Source: an uncultured Clostridia bacterium (lineage in GTDB: Bacteria > Bacillota > Clostridia > Christensenellales > UBA1242). Taken from it: a stretch of 64,000 nucleotides of DNA. Under the pieces are notes generated by a model, which was not told the origin of the DNA, ran no database searches, and saw only the letters and a program-made list of their open reading frames with translations. The DNA is taken from assembly GCA_934748015.1 (NCBI GenBank), contig CAKVHF010000004.1, positions 116,061 to 180,060 on the forward strand. The letters are read 5' to 3'. Every line of letters begins with the position of its first letter. The first letter of the stretch is position 1. The position numbers were made by a program, and so were the translations under genes. Positions 54,526 through 63,589 of this stretch are shown here, in pieces.

Positions 54526-56055
54526 ATGGAAAAACTGAAAAAAGTATTAAAATGGGTGGGAATAACACTGGGTGTGATTATTGGCATAGTATTGATCATT
54601 ATTGTACTTATGCTTATTTTTCCTGACCTAAAGATCTTCAATCATCGTTTTGTTAAGCAATCCACGGTCAATAGCGAAGTTCAGACGGTGGCAGTGGAAG
54701 ACGGACAACTATACAATATTGTTGCCAACACCAATGTCTTCGATATAGAGATCACAGCAAGCGAAGAGACGGGCAAAATATCTCTAAGTTATGTGGATCA
54801 AAAGTGGGGTTTTGCCGAAATACGAAATTCTAACCTATCTATCAAAGAAGACGGCAACACCATTGAGGCAAGAATGCTGGAAACTAGCGGATGGGTATTT
54901 GGGACAGGCAAGTTGCTGATAACCCTGCCAAGCAATGCCCTATACAACCTCAACCTTAACACCAAGAGTGGCAATGTTAGCATCAATTATCCAAAATTAA
55001 ATAGTTTAACCGTCAATATGAATACCGGCAAACTATTATGGAAAGCGGAAGGAAAAGTGACAACCACCACAACTCCCGAGCCAGATCCTGCCAACCCAGA
55101 TGCAGTAGTAGAACCCACCACTAAGGAAGAGATCAAACCAATAGAAGACATGGTTATAGACAGCATGTATATCTTCAGTAAGACCGCAAGCCTAGACTTA
55201 AGTTGCTACAAAACGCTTACTGTTAACAAGAAGATGTTTATCAAGGCAGAGGCAATCGACCTAAACTTAAGCGAACTAACCGCCAACATATATATCAATT
55301 GCACTAGACTTAATCTAACAGTAGACAAGTTGTCCGACAGTGCTGAAGCACAGATAATAAGCAAGAGTGGAAAGATAAATATAGGCAACCTAACAACCGC
55401 TGATAAGGCAACAATAATAGGAGAAAGCACCGAAATCACAATCAACGATAGCAATAGTGCGACATATATCTCCACCACATCCGGCAATGTCAAGATAACT
55501 AACAATAACATTCACACCACCATAGAAACACGCAATGGCAATGTTAACTTAACCAAATCTATTGACGACATCACCATCACAACCTATAGCGGACGCATTG
55601 TTGTTAGTGAATACACCAAGACAGCAATCATAACAACCGACACAGGAACTATCAACATGCATGACAAAGGCGAAGATGACGGATCGCAATATACTGCTAT
55701 TAAGCAACGCACCGGATCAATTACTTTTGTAACCGAAAACAATCGTGTAAGTATCAATAGCACCAATGGCTCAAACATCCGACTGGTTGTGCGAAATATG
55801 CCACTAAATGATACGATAAAGCACACTATTCTTAACCAAAACGGCACAAGCCAGATATCTATCCTTGCTGGAGATAATCCATTTAGGGTAAGGGCGGTTG
55901 GCAATGTATCGGGCGAACTGGCAAGCAATGTAATGATGACATCCAACACCGAGTATGTCAATTACATCCCAGCCAACTACTCCGGCACTGCACCAGAGCA
56001 AGCCAGCCTAAATGTAGAAGGCGGAGCAATACACTTCACTGCACTATATGAGTAA
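54526..56055 (+). CDS. membrane-anchored beta-helix protein, DUF4097-like
   Basis: A 509-residue protein with an N-terminal membrane segment (about 9-34) and a long beta-strand repeat region of DUF4097/adhesin-like type: LNTKSGNVSINYPKLNSLTV, STTSGNVKITNNNIHTTIET, RNGNVNLTKSI and TDTGTINMHD. A Thr/Pro-rich insert (about 178-200) looks like a flexible loop. The function is unknown; it is probably external. The ATG at 54526 has GAGG 9 nt upstream; the TTG two codons earlier is less likely. Confidence 0.75.
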   Translation: MEKLKKVLKWVGITLGVIIGIVLIIIVLMLIFPDLKIFNHRFVKQSTVNSEVQTVAVEDGQLYNIVANTNVFDIEITASEETGKISLSYVDQKWGFAEIRNSNLSIKEDGNTIEARMLETSGWVFGTGKLLITLPSNALYNLNLNTKSGNVSINYPKLNSLTVNMNTGKLLWKAEGKVTTTTTPEPDPANPDAVVEPTTKEEIKPIEDMVIDSMYIFSKTASLDLSCYKTLTVNKKMFIKAEAIDLNLSELTANIYINCTRLNLTVDKLSDSAEAQIISKSGKINIGNLTTADKATIIGESTEITINDSNSATYISTTSGNVKITNNNIHTTIETRNGNVNLTKSIDDITITTYSGRIVVSEYTKTAIITTDTGTINMHDKGEDDGSQYTAIKQRTGSITFVTENNRVSINSTNGSNIRLVVRNMPLNDTIKHTILNQNGTSQISILAGDNPFRVRAVGNVSGELASNVMMTSNTEYVNYIPANYSGTAPEQASLNVEGGAIHFTALYE

Positions 56056-56107
56056 AATGTGCAACCAAAAAATGTAAATACTTAGATAGATTATTGATAT
56101 TCAATAG

Positions 56108-56162
56108 TGCTTGATAATATATCATTAACAAAATTCCTTACAAAAAGTTGATTTATCAAGCA
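56108..56162. repeat. inverted repeat without U tract
   Basis: TGCTTGATAA (56108-56117) and TTATCAAGCA (56153-56162) form a 10-bp stem with a 35-nt loop that lacks the conserved H-family sequence. The rest of 56056-56420 shows only the terminator below. Confidence 0.5.
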
Positions 56163-56235
56163 ATAAAACAATTATATGCTAAGATAAGTATGTATTGTAG
56201 TAAATATTACATTATATAAACAGAATAGAAAGATC

Positions 56236-56278
56236 AAAAAAAATTCAATTGTTAAATCTACAACAATTGAATTTTTTT
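56236..56278. terminator. bidirectional terminator
   Basis: AATTCAATTGTT (56242-56253)/AACAATTGAATT (56262-56273), A7 before and T7 after. It lies between the converging DUF4097-like and cysS genes. Confidence 0.85.
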
Positions 56279-56420
56279 ATTTGTATTAATAATTAATTAA
56301 GTAAAAACACATATATTCTTTGCAATTAGTTGAAATGTTTACTTAGCAATCTTTCTCAGACTTTCACCTTTTTTCATTCTCTTTCCCAATAACAAAAATA
56401 TGTTTTAACAATTTACTAAA

Positions 56421-57824
56421 CTATTTCTTTATTGTATAGGTCGTGCCTTCTTTGGTGTCAACCAGTTCAATGCCTTTGCCAGCAAGTTCTTCTCTTATTG
56501 CATCGGCTGTTGCATAGTCTTTGTTCGCTTTAGCTTGTTTTCGCTTCTCGATCATATCCAAGATATATGCCTCGTCAACACTACTATCAGCAGTTTTCTT
56601 GTCTTCTGCCTTGGTTAGATCCAAGCCTAGAACCCTGTCAAAAGACTCGATAAGTGCATATTTAGTTGCATCATTGATATCTGCCTTCAATACATCAAAT
56701 ACGCAAGTAACCGCACTGGATGTGTTGATATCGTTGCTTAGGCACTCCTTGAACTTGCTATCAAATGTATCAAAAGTCTCTTTGTCAACCTCTCCAGTCT
56801 TGTCTAGTTTTGCTACCCTATTAAGTAACTTGTTATAAGCAAGGTTGGCAGACCCAATTCCCTCTACTGTGTAACACAATTGTCTACGATAGTGTGATTG
56901 CAAGCAGAAAAATCTATACGCTAGTGGATTAACACCTGTGTCAATTAGGGCAGTCAAGGTTGTTGCTCCACCACTTGACTTACTCATTTTGCCATTCTTG
57001 GCAGTAAGATGCTCTACATGGAACCAATAGTTGCACCACTTATGTCCCACATAACTCTCAGTCTGTGCAATCTCGTTGGTGTGGTGAGGAAACTTATTGT
57101 CTATGCCACCGCAGTGAATATCTAGGTACTCGCCACAATACTTGTTGCTAATGCCCGAACACTCTATGTGCCAGCCTGGATATCCAACACCCCATGGGCT
57201 ATCCCATTTCAGTGCATGATTAGCAAATTTCGACTTAGTGAACCATAGCACGAAATCGTTCTTGTTGCGTTTGTGTTCGTCTTCGTCTACACCTTCTCTT
57301 ACGCCTACTGCTAGATCATCAGAGCCTTGGTTGGTTAGTCTGTAGTAATTATCTAACTTAGATGTGTCGAAATACACATTATCTCCACTCTTGTAGGCAT
57401 AACCCTTCTCCATAAGCGTCTCTATAATATGGATATAGTCATTGATACAACTAGTGGCAGGGATAACATACTCTGGCCACTTGATGTTCAACTTAGCACA
57501 ATCATCCTTGAATGCTTGGGTATAGAACTGTGCAATCTCCATAACTGTCTTATGCTCTCTCTCAGCCCCTACAAGCATCTTATCCTCGCCTGCATCGGCA
57601 TCATCGGTAAGATGTCCTACATCGGTTATGTTCATAACACGCTTGACATTGTATCCTAGATACTCTAGGCTCTTCTGTAACACATCCTCCATGATATAAC
57701 TACGCAAGTTGCCTATATGTGCAAAATTGTACACTGTAGGTCCACAAGTATACATTGTTACTTCCTTTCCATTGCGTGGTACAAATTCTTCTATTGTTCT
57801 TGTTTCTGAATTATATAACTTCAA
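56421..57824 (-). CDS. cysS: cysteinyl-tRNA synthetase
   Basis: A 467-residue class I aminoacyl-tRNA synthetase. It has the zinc ligand Cys in MYTCGPTVYNFAHIGNLRSY with the HIGN signature, further zinc ligands in GWHIECSG and HCGGIDNKFPHHTNE, and KMSKS near residue 278. The C-terminal domain is normal. It charges tRNA-Cys. No T-box leader can be seen in the short AT-rich region upstream. Confidence 0.97.
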   Translation of the reverse strand: MKLYNSETRTIEEFVPRNGKEVTMYTCGPTVYNFAHIGNLRSYIMEDVLQKSLEYLGYNVKRVMNITDVGHLTDDADAGEDKMLVGAEREHKTVMEIAQFYTQAFKDDCAKLNIKWPEYVIPATSCINDYIHIIETLMEKGYAYKSGDNVYFDTSKLDNYYRLTNQGSDDLAVGVREGVDEDEHKRNKNDFVLWFTKSKFANHALKWDSPWGVGYPGWHIECSGISNKYCGEYLDIHCGGIDNKFPHHTNEIAQTESYVGHKWCNYWFHVEHLTAKNGKMSKSSGGATTLTALIDTGVNPLAYRFFCLQSHYRRQLCYTVEGIGSANLAYNKLLNRVAKLDKTGEVDKETFDTFDSKFKECLSNDINTSSAVTCVFDVLKADINDATKYALIESFDRVLGLDLTKAEDKKTADSSVDEAYILDMIEKRKQAKANKDYATADAIREELAGKGIELVDTKEGTTYTIKK

Positions 57825-57957
57825 AACTGTTATTCCTTTTTTTTAATTTAGTAATAAAACATTGTTATTTTAACAAAATAAAATATTTTTGATAACAAAA
57901 TTTTGTAATATTTTTATATTTATATGTTTTTATATTTCTTTTTGATAGCAAAGATAG

Positions 57958-58056
57958 GGGCAAAAGCGGGTCGGCAAGGATTTGCCGACAACGCCCCCAA
58001 TGAAGTGGGGGCGTCCATGTAGCACCAGCACACTGGTGCTACATCCGCTTTTGCCC
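57958..58056. repeat. four-way-junction ('cloverleaf') element E1
   Basis: Outer stem GGGCAAAAGCGG (57958-57969)/CCGCTTTTGCCC (58045-58056), perfect 12 bp, encloses three perfect hairpins: GTCGGCAA/TTGCCGAC (57970-57989), CGCCCCCA/TGGGGGCG (57992-58013) and ATGTAGCACCAG/CTGGTGCTACAT (58017-58044). Linkers are 0-3 nt. It is much GC-richer than its surroundings and lies 10 bp past the stop of the next gene. Topology and third hairpin match E2. Confidence 0.9.
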
Positions 58057-58066
58057 TCCTTCCGTC

Positions 58067-59017
58067 CTACTCGCTTTCTCTCTCGTTATCATCCATTATA
58101 GTCTCGTAATCGTCTTCCATGTCGATTTCGTCTTCTTGTATCATGTTTTTGTTCAATATATGATCTTTTACTCTATCGGCAGTGGTTTCACCACGCTCCT
58201 TAGATAGTTGCTCGTTAGCATCAGCCACAAAGGACTCATATGTCTCTTTGTCTAGCATTCCTTCCTTGAATGCATCCTTCAGTCTTACAATATAATCAGT
58301 CAATTCTTTGATCTTAGCATTGTCTTCTTTTGTTTCAATCTTAGTATCCATAGCTTCTGCATTGTCTATCACTAGTTCTGTTTTGTAATTTGGATTTAGA
58401 CTTGTTACATTTCGATACTCGTTGATACCATCACCGAACAATCCCTTTCGATTCATAACATCCTCTAAATCACCAAAAGCCAATATCTTGCCATTGTCCA
58501 TCAATTGTTCCATACCCTTGACGCCTATAGCCACCTCGGATACAACATCTTTCTCGGTGCAACTCTTATCAATATAGTATTCTCCCTCACGCAACTCTGC
58601 ATTGCCGTCTCTCACCATCTTCTCTAATTTCTTAGAATCTAGACTTACAACCATCATGCTAACCTTGTTGGATGCAAATAAGTCACCTGCCTGTAACTCT
58701 TCTCCTTCAGTCAATCTCTCTAGGGCGTCCTCGCCAGTAGGTTGATTGCACAGTATCTCTGTTGCATCTCTCAACTCGTTCAAATCGTCAGCATAGAAGA
58801 AATATGTTGCAAATTCTGCTGTATCGGCAGCATTTGCCATCTTCTCCGCTCTTCTTGGATCATCCATATCTCCTAGGTTAACACTCTTCACTAATCTAGA
58901 AGGAAAATCTGCTCTATTAGGCGCAACCACTTGTGCACTGCGATCTCCATTGAGATATGCCTCCATATTTTCTGTTCCATGTATTCCCGAAACTTTTCCC
59001 ATATATATATCTGCCAT
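58067..59017 (-). CDS. orphan acidic-tailed protein
   Basis: A 316-residue protein of unknown family, highly charged, with no signal peptide. Starting MADIYMGKVSGIHGTENMEA, it has a mixed alpha/beta body and a C-terminal helix (about 235-270) followed by an acidic tail (EIDMEDDYETIMDDNERESE). The start at 59017 is fixed by AAAGGAG 8 nt upstream; an in-frame GTG at 59050 is less likely. It is flanked on both sides by cloverleaf elements E1 and E2. Confidence 0.7.
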   Translation of the reverse strand: MADIYMGKVSGIHGTENMEAYLNGDRSAQVVAPNRADFPSRLVKSVNLGDMDDPRRAEKMANAADTAEFATYFFYADDLNELRDATEILCNQPTGEDALERLTEGEELQAGDLFASNKVSMMVVSLDSKKLEKMVRDGNAELREGEYYIDKSCTEKDVVSEVAIGVKGMEQLMDNGKILAFGDLEDVMNRKGLFGDGINEYRNVTSLNPNYKTELVIDNAEAMDTKIETKEDNAKIKELTDYIVRLKDAFKEGMLDKETYESFVADANEQLSKERGETTADRVKDHILNKNMIQEDEIDMEDDYETIMDDNERESE

Positions 59018-59155
59018 AACATTCTCTCCTTTGTGTATAACATTTGTCACATAGTATTGATTGTATTATATCACATATATGGGTTACAATTCAATAAAAT
59101 GCTTTTGGTTTGTTGTGTAAATTTCTGTATTTTTTTGAAACACAATAACTAATAG

Positions 59156-59183
59156 TTGACTTTTTGGCATATTATGTTACAAT
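59156..59183 (+). promoter_or_regulatory. promoter of the cation efflux gene
   Basis: TTGACT (59156-59161), 16-bp spacer, TACAAT (59178-59183). Start near 59190, just before element E2. Confidence 0.7.
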
Positions 59184-59202
59184 AGTTGAACTTATTTCTA
59201 GC

Positions 59203-59300
59203 GGTTGTCCCCCTTTGCTGGCAAGCACCGCTTGCCCGTGCCACGCATGTGGCACTTATGTCGCACCAGTGTTGGTGCGACATTCAAAGGGGGGACAACC
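59203..59300. repeat. four-way-junction element E2 in the 5' UTR of the efflux gene
   Basis: Outer stem GGTTGTCCCCCTTTG (59203-59217)/CAAAGGGGGGACAACC (59285-59300), one bulged G. Inner hairpins are GGCAAGC/GCTTGCC (59220-59236), GTGCCAC/GTGGCAC (59238-59255) and ATGTCGCACCA/TGGTGCGACAT (59258-59283). The third hairpin matches that of E1 (ATGTNGCACCA). It lies between promoter and start codon, so it is in the mRNA. Confidence 0.9.
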
Positions 59301-59326
59301 CACAACACATCCGAGGTTATTATATA

Positions 59327-60493
59327 ATGAAACTATTGAAGAAGTTATTTATCAAAGACTACACCAACACATCTGACAAAACAGTCCGTTATCGTTATGG
59401 TTTTACTGCCGGAGTGATCGGACTAATCAGCAACCTACTACTATTTGTGTCAAAGCTAATTATCGGTGTGCTTAGTTGCAGTATAACTATTATTGCAGAA
59501 GCGATCAACAATTTGTCCGACATGGGCAGTTCGATAATAGTGCTATTTGGCTTCAAACTATCTGGCAAACCGGCAGACAGCGAGCATCCTTATGGGCATG
59601 CTAGATACGAACAAATAATGGCACTGATTGTCGCAGTTGTGGTTCTTGCAGTCGGCATACTGCTTGCCAAAAGTTCGATTGAGAAATTGATCTCTAACGA
59701 ACCAGTCACAGTAAGTGTTGCAACATATATAGTGCTATCTCTTGCGATTGTTGTCAAAATCTTCCAGATGCTTGTATATCGCAACTTTGCCAAAAGTATT
59801 AATAGTGAGGTCTTAAAAGCCAGCAGTATAGATAGCCGAAACGACATCATTTCCACATCAAGCGTACTAGTCGGCATGATCATAATTGACCTTGTGGGAG
59901 ATATCAATTTCAGCATTGACGGACTACTAGGACTACTTGTGTCAATATTTATTATTATCACTAGTTTCAAATTAGTGCGAGAAACTATCGACCCACTACT
60001 AGGCAAAATGCCCGACAAAGAATTTGTGACTGAACTAAAAAACAAAATATTATCCTATGAGGGAGTTCTAGGAATACACGACTTCATGATCCACAGTTAT
60101 GGAGCAGACACCTACTATGCAACTGTACATGTGGAAGTGCCTGCCAGTGATAACATTATGTTCGCCCATGATATGATAGACAATATTGAGAGGGATATGG
60201 CAAATGAATACAATATTGCACTATCTATCCACCTAGACCCTATCGAAACCGATAATCCTGAGGTTAACAAGCACAAAGAACGAGTAAGAGAGATACTATA
60301 TAATTTCAATCCAGACTTCACCTTCCATGACTTCCGCATGGTGATAGGCGATACACACACCAATATACTATTTGATATAGTTGTCCCATTTGGTTGCAAA
60401 ACAACCCAATCCGAGATATTATCCATCCTTAATGACGCCTACAGCATGGAAACCAAAAAATATTTCTTTGTTATCACTCTAGACCGAGGTTAA
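59327..60493 (+). CDS. cation diffusion facilitator family transporter
   Basis: A 388-residue CDF transporter. The membrane domain has about six helices (residues 26-210) with the metal-site region EAINNLSDMGSS and the family signature HPYGHARYEQI, followed by a cytosolic C-terminal domain (LGIHDFMIHSYGADTYYATV, then HEV-like motif) and an extra about 80 residues. It exports divalent metal (Zn, Fe, Mn or Co) against protons. The start at 59327 has GAGG about 10 nt upstream; upstream in-frame codons run through element E2 and are rejected. Confidence 0.92.
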   Translation: MKLLKKLFIKDYTNTSDKTVRYRYGFTAGVIGLISNLLLFVSKLIIGVLSCSITIIAEAINNLSDMGSSIIVLFGFKLSGKPADSEHPYGHARYEQIMALIVAVVVLAVGILLAKSSIEKLISNEPVTVSVATYIVLSLAIVVKIFQMLVYRNFAKSINSEVLKASSIDSRNDIISTSSVLVGMIIIDLVGDINFSIDGLLGLLVSIFIIITSFKLVRETIDPLLGKMPDKEFVTELKNKILSYEGVLGIHDFMIHSYGADTYYATVHVEVPASDNIMFAHDMIDNIERDMANEYNIALSIHLDPIETDNPEVNKHKERVREILYNFNPDFTFHDFRMVIGDTHTNILFDIVVPFGCKTTQSEILSILNDAYSMETKKYFFVITLDRG

Positions 60494-60494
60494 C

Positions 60495-60538
60495 AAAAAA
60501 GACTATCTTATTTCTCAACGAGTAGATAGTCTTTTTTA
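60495..60538. terminator. bidirectional terminator
   Basis: GACTATCT (60501-60508)/AGATAGTC (60524-60531), with A6 before and T6 after. Confidence 0.85.
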
Positions 60539-60569
60539 TTTTAGTAATTACTTAGCGAAACGCATCACT

Positions 60570-63284
60570 TTATCTGTTATTAATTGCATCAATAGGCCTC
60601 TTTCTAGATATCTTAACACAAGGAATAAGGCTTGCTAAAAATGCCGACAAGTAACTTACCACAAGAAGAAGGATAATCTGCCTTACACTAAATGTTAATA
60701 ACACTAGCGAAATACCTACTTGGGATACAATAACATTGTTAATAATCATACTAACTGCAAATGTCGCTATAACAGCTAAAATTGCATTGATAAATGCAAT
60801 AATTGTGCTTTCATTAAAGAATATCCCAAATATATCGCTTCCTCTTGCACCTAAAGCACGCAACACTCCAATTTCTCTCTTCTTGTGTGCAATACTAGTG
60901 GAGATGAAGTTCATAAGTAATAGTGATGCAAATATGGCAAATCCTACACCGATATATAAAAATATAGATGCGGTTGTGCTTATTAGGTTTCCAAAACTGT
61001 TAAATATGCTAGTAGCTTGATTCTGAACATTGTAAGAAATCATATTAACAGGTGTCTCACAGAACTTAATTAACTCTTTGTCTTGATTTGTACCCTTCAG
61101 AATCGTAAAGATATTCTTAACACTGGCCTCTGTGGAAAGTGATGAGTTTGTCTCTTGTGATACATAGTTGCCATAACCAGCCACACCCACAACAACCCAC
61201 TGTCCCACAAGGTTCTCATTGTCTATATCATAAGAATTGTACACATTAATCTTTAGTGTTCCATTGTCTATTATCGTTTCGTAATTGGGTATATCGTATA
61301 ACACTTGTTCGTTAATAATGATTTCATTTTTGTTTAAAGTAACAAATTCCCCATCTTGCAATACCTTGTCTTTGCCACCCTTGAAATACACTATTTCGCT
61401 ATTGACAAAATCTTGTTTTGCAGTTTTTAACTCTTCTTCGTTCATATCTTCGATATAATACATGGCACTGAAACGATCTTGTAGTGTATTTATTTCTGGG
61501 TACAAATTATAAGTTGACCCTGATTTCTCAAAGGTAAAATAAATGTTGTATCTAGAGTTGGCTTTGTCTATTCTTTTCGCCTCAGCTTCTGTCATGTATA
61601 CGAAATTGGAAGTGCTATAAGATAGCATGTTTGAAATCTGGTAAGCTATTTCATAATTATTGGCAACCTGCTCATCAGATAAGTCTTCATACTTAGATAG
61701 ATCGGCTTTGTCATCTACAACGCCAACTATTGTATATACAGTTCCATCTCTGTTGATCTGTACACCATTCCAATTGGTTAAAGACCCGTCCTTAACAGCC
61801 CTCTTAGCACAATCCCACAAGTGCTTAGAAATAGCAATCTCTTCGCCTTTGCTAGGCAATCGCCCCTCTAGTGTAAATCCCAATTGCGAGAATAAGTCTT
61901 GGCTTACACCCAATACTGCAGAAGAACTAAAACTCCACAATGGGTTAGAATTGTTCTTTAAATCTTTGCCCTCAATACCCATATTGTGATATCCAGATAT
62001 ATATGACTCTACACCGTGTAGCGAATAGAAGGTATATTCGGGGAACTTGGAAGTAATCTTGTCTATATCCGACTGTTTGAAATATCTTTCTTCCATCCAA
62101 CCATCTTGATCCTTGTTTTTGCCTAAAACAACAAATTTTTGGTCAGAATATGTAACACTCTGATATACCGACTCTGGTCTATTCCATGTGGAGAACGTGT
62201 CTACCACACCAAAAATTGTAAATGCAATAAATGACAACAGAATGGTAAATATTAGTTTGCCAACTTTTGTTTTTAGAGAACTAGCACCCATCTTGAAACT
62301 GTCCGAAAACTTCAAGTGAGACTTGATTAATTTTAGATTGTTTCCGTTGTATGTCTTTTGGTCAATATCCGCTGGCTCTGTATTAACAAAAGCCTCTTTG
62401 TTTCCATTGTCATTGATCTTAGCACCTTCTTTCAACTTGCTGTTTGCCTTTGGATCAAAAGACAAGAACATATCATGATCGGCAGTTTTGTCCCTTATCA
62501 TCATAGCAATTTTAGTTAGTTCATCGGTAGAGTATTTTCCACCCTTCTTGATATACACAATGTCGTTATCGATAACCTTGATATCGGAATCTGTTGCTTC
62601 TGCAATAAGCTCTTTCTTAGTTGTATCATGGATTACAACACCATCCTTCAATTCTATAATACGATCACCATATATCTCAGCAAACTCTCTATCGTGAGAT
62701 ACAATAATAACAAGTTTGGTCTTAGACAGTTCCTTCAAAGTGTCCATAACCTGCTTACCAGTATTACTATCAAGAGCACCTGTTGGTTCGTCCGCCATAA
62801 TAATTTCTGGATTCTTGATCAACGCACGTGCAATCGCTACCCTTTGCTTTTGACCACCAGATAATTGATTTGGTTTACGATTGGCGTACGATAACATGTC
62901 TACCTGGCGTAGCAAATTATCTACATCCTCTTTTTCCGCTTTCTTACCTTGCAACTCCAATGCCAATGCTAGGTTTTTGGCGACAGTGAAATTCTCTAGA
63001 ATATTGTACTCTTGGAAGATAAATCCAACAAAAGTATTACGATAACTATCGAAATCACTTTGAGAAAAATCCCTGGACGACTTCCCTTTAATAACTATTT
63101 CTCCCGAGTCAAACTTATCTAGTCCGCCGATAGCATTAAGCAGGGTCGATTTTCCGCTACCACTTTTTCCTAGCAAAAAGACCATGCCTTTTTCTGGAAA
63201 ATCAATACTGACATTATTAAGAGCATATACAACATCGGCACTCTTTGTTTGATATGTCTTAACAAGATTTTTTACTTGTAACAT
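60570..63284 (-). CDS. fused ABC transporter ATPase-permease (FtsX/MacB type)
   Basis: A 904-residue protein. Residues 1-225 form an ABC ATPase (Walker A LLGKSGSGKST, signature QLSGGQKQRVAIARAL, Walker B IIMADEPTGALDS, H-loop IVSHD). A linker leads to a permease with one helix at about 340-362, a large external domain (about 370-780) and three C-terminal helices in FtsX style (INNVIVSQVGISLVLLTF and others). Relatives move peptides, antibiotics or lipoproteins and may act as mechanotransmitters. No two-component system is adjacent. Confidence 0.9.
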   Translation of the reverse strand: MLQVKNLVKTYQTKSADVVYALNNVSIDFPEKGMVFLLGKSGSGKSTLLNAIGGLDKFDSGEIVIKGKSSRDFSQSDFDSYRNTFVGFIFQEYNILENFTVAKNLALALELQGKKAEKEDVDNLLRQVDMLSYANRKPNQLSGGQKQRVAIARALIKNPEIIMADEPTGALDSNTGKQVMDTLKELSKTKLVIIVSHDREFAEIYGDRIIELKDGVVIHDTTKKELIAEATDSDIKVIDNDIVYIKKGGKYSTDELTKIAMMIRDKTADHDMFLSFDPKANSKLKEGAKINDNGNKEAFVNTEPADIDQKTYNGNNLKLIKSHLKFSDSFKMGASSLKTKVGKLIFTILLSFIAFTIFGVVDTFSTWNRPESVYQSVTYSDQKFVVLGKNKDQDGWMEERYFKQSDIDKITSKFPEYTFYSLHGVESYISGYHNMGIEGKDLKNNSNPLWSFSSSAVLGVSQDLFSQLGFTLEGRLPSKGEEIAISKHLWDCAKRAVKDGSLTNWNGVQINRDGTVYTIVGVVDDKADLSKYEDLSDEQVANNYEIAYQISNMLSYSTSNFVYMTEAEAKRIDKANSRYNIYFTFEKSGSTYNLYPEINTLQDRFSAMYYIEDMNEEELKTAKQDFVNSEIVYFKGGKDKVLQDGEFVTLNKNEIIINEQVLYDIPNYETIIDNGTLKINVYNSYDIDNENLVGQWVVVGVAGYGNYVSQETNSSLSTEASVKNIFTILKGTNQDKELIKFCETPVNMISYNVQNQATSIFNSFGNLISTTASIFLYIGVGFAIFASLLLMNFISTSIAHKKREIGVLRALGARGSDIFGIFFNESTIIAFINAILAVIATFAVSMIINNVIVSQVGISLVLLTFSVRQIILLLVVSYLSAFLASLIPCVKISRKRPIDAINNR

Positions 63285-63443
63285 GGCTAAATATTTCCTT
63301 TTAATTAGTTATATAACTTAATACATTATAATTGATACCTATTGTATTACATTGTTAGATGTTCAGTCAAGCAAATGCCTAACCATAAGAAATGTTACAA
63401 ATAATGCAAATTGATATATTTTTACAAAATTACAACTAAAGTG

Positions 63444-63472
63444 TTGACAAGTAAGATAATTTGATATATACT
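63444..63472 (+). promoter_or_regulatory. tRNA-Lys promoter
   Basis: TTGACA (63444-63449), 17-bp spacer, TATACT (63467-63472). Confidence 0.85.
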
Positions 63473-63513
63473 TATGTTCGTTAAAATAAATGTTTATTTT
63501 TTCGAACACATAT

Positions 63514-63589
63514 GCTTCCTTAGCTCAGTTGGTAGAGCAACTGACTCTTAATCAGTGGGTCCGGAGTTCGAGTCTCCGAGGGAGCACCA
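63514..63589 (+). tRNA. tRNA-Lys(CTT)
   Basis: Complete 76-nt tRNA: acceptor GCTTCCT/AGGGAGC (one G-U), D arm GCTCAGTTGGTAGAGC, anticodon stem ACTGA/TCAGT with loop CTCTTAA (anticodon CUU, reads AAG), T arm CGGAGTTCGAGTCTCCG, discriminator A and encoded CCA. Confidence 0.96.

Noticed and set aside
56421..57824. T-box control of cysS
   Set aside because: Only about 130 AT-rich bases separate cysS from element E1, with no specifier stem or T-box sequence visible.
57958..59300. E1/E2 as ordinary rho-independent terminators
   Set aside because: Neither outer nor inner stems are followed by a U tract, and E2 lies between a promoter and the start codon of the gene it would terminate.
59186..59326. 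Longer start of the cation efflux protein
   Set aside because: The extra in-frame codons are encoded by the E2 hairpins and lack a start signal; the ATG at 59327 has a GAGG site and gives the normal CDF N-terminus.
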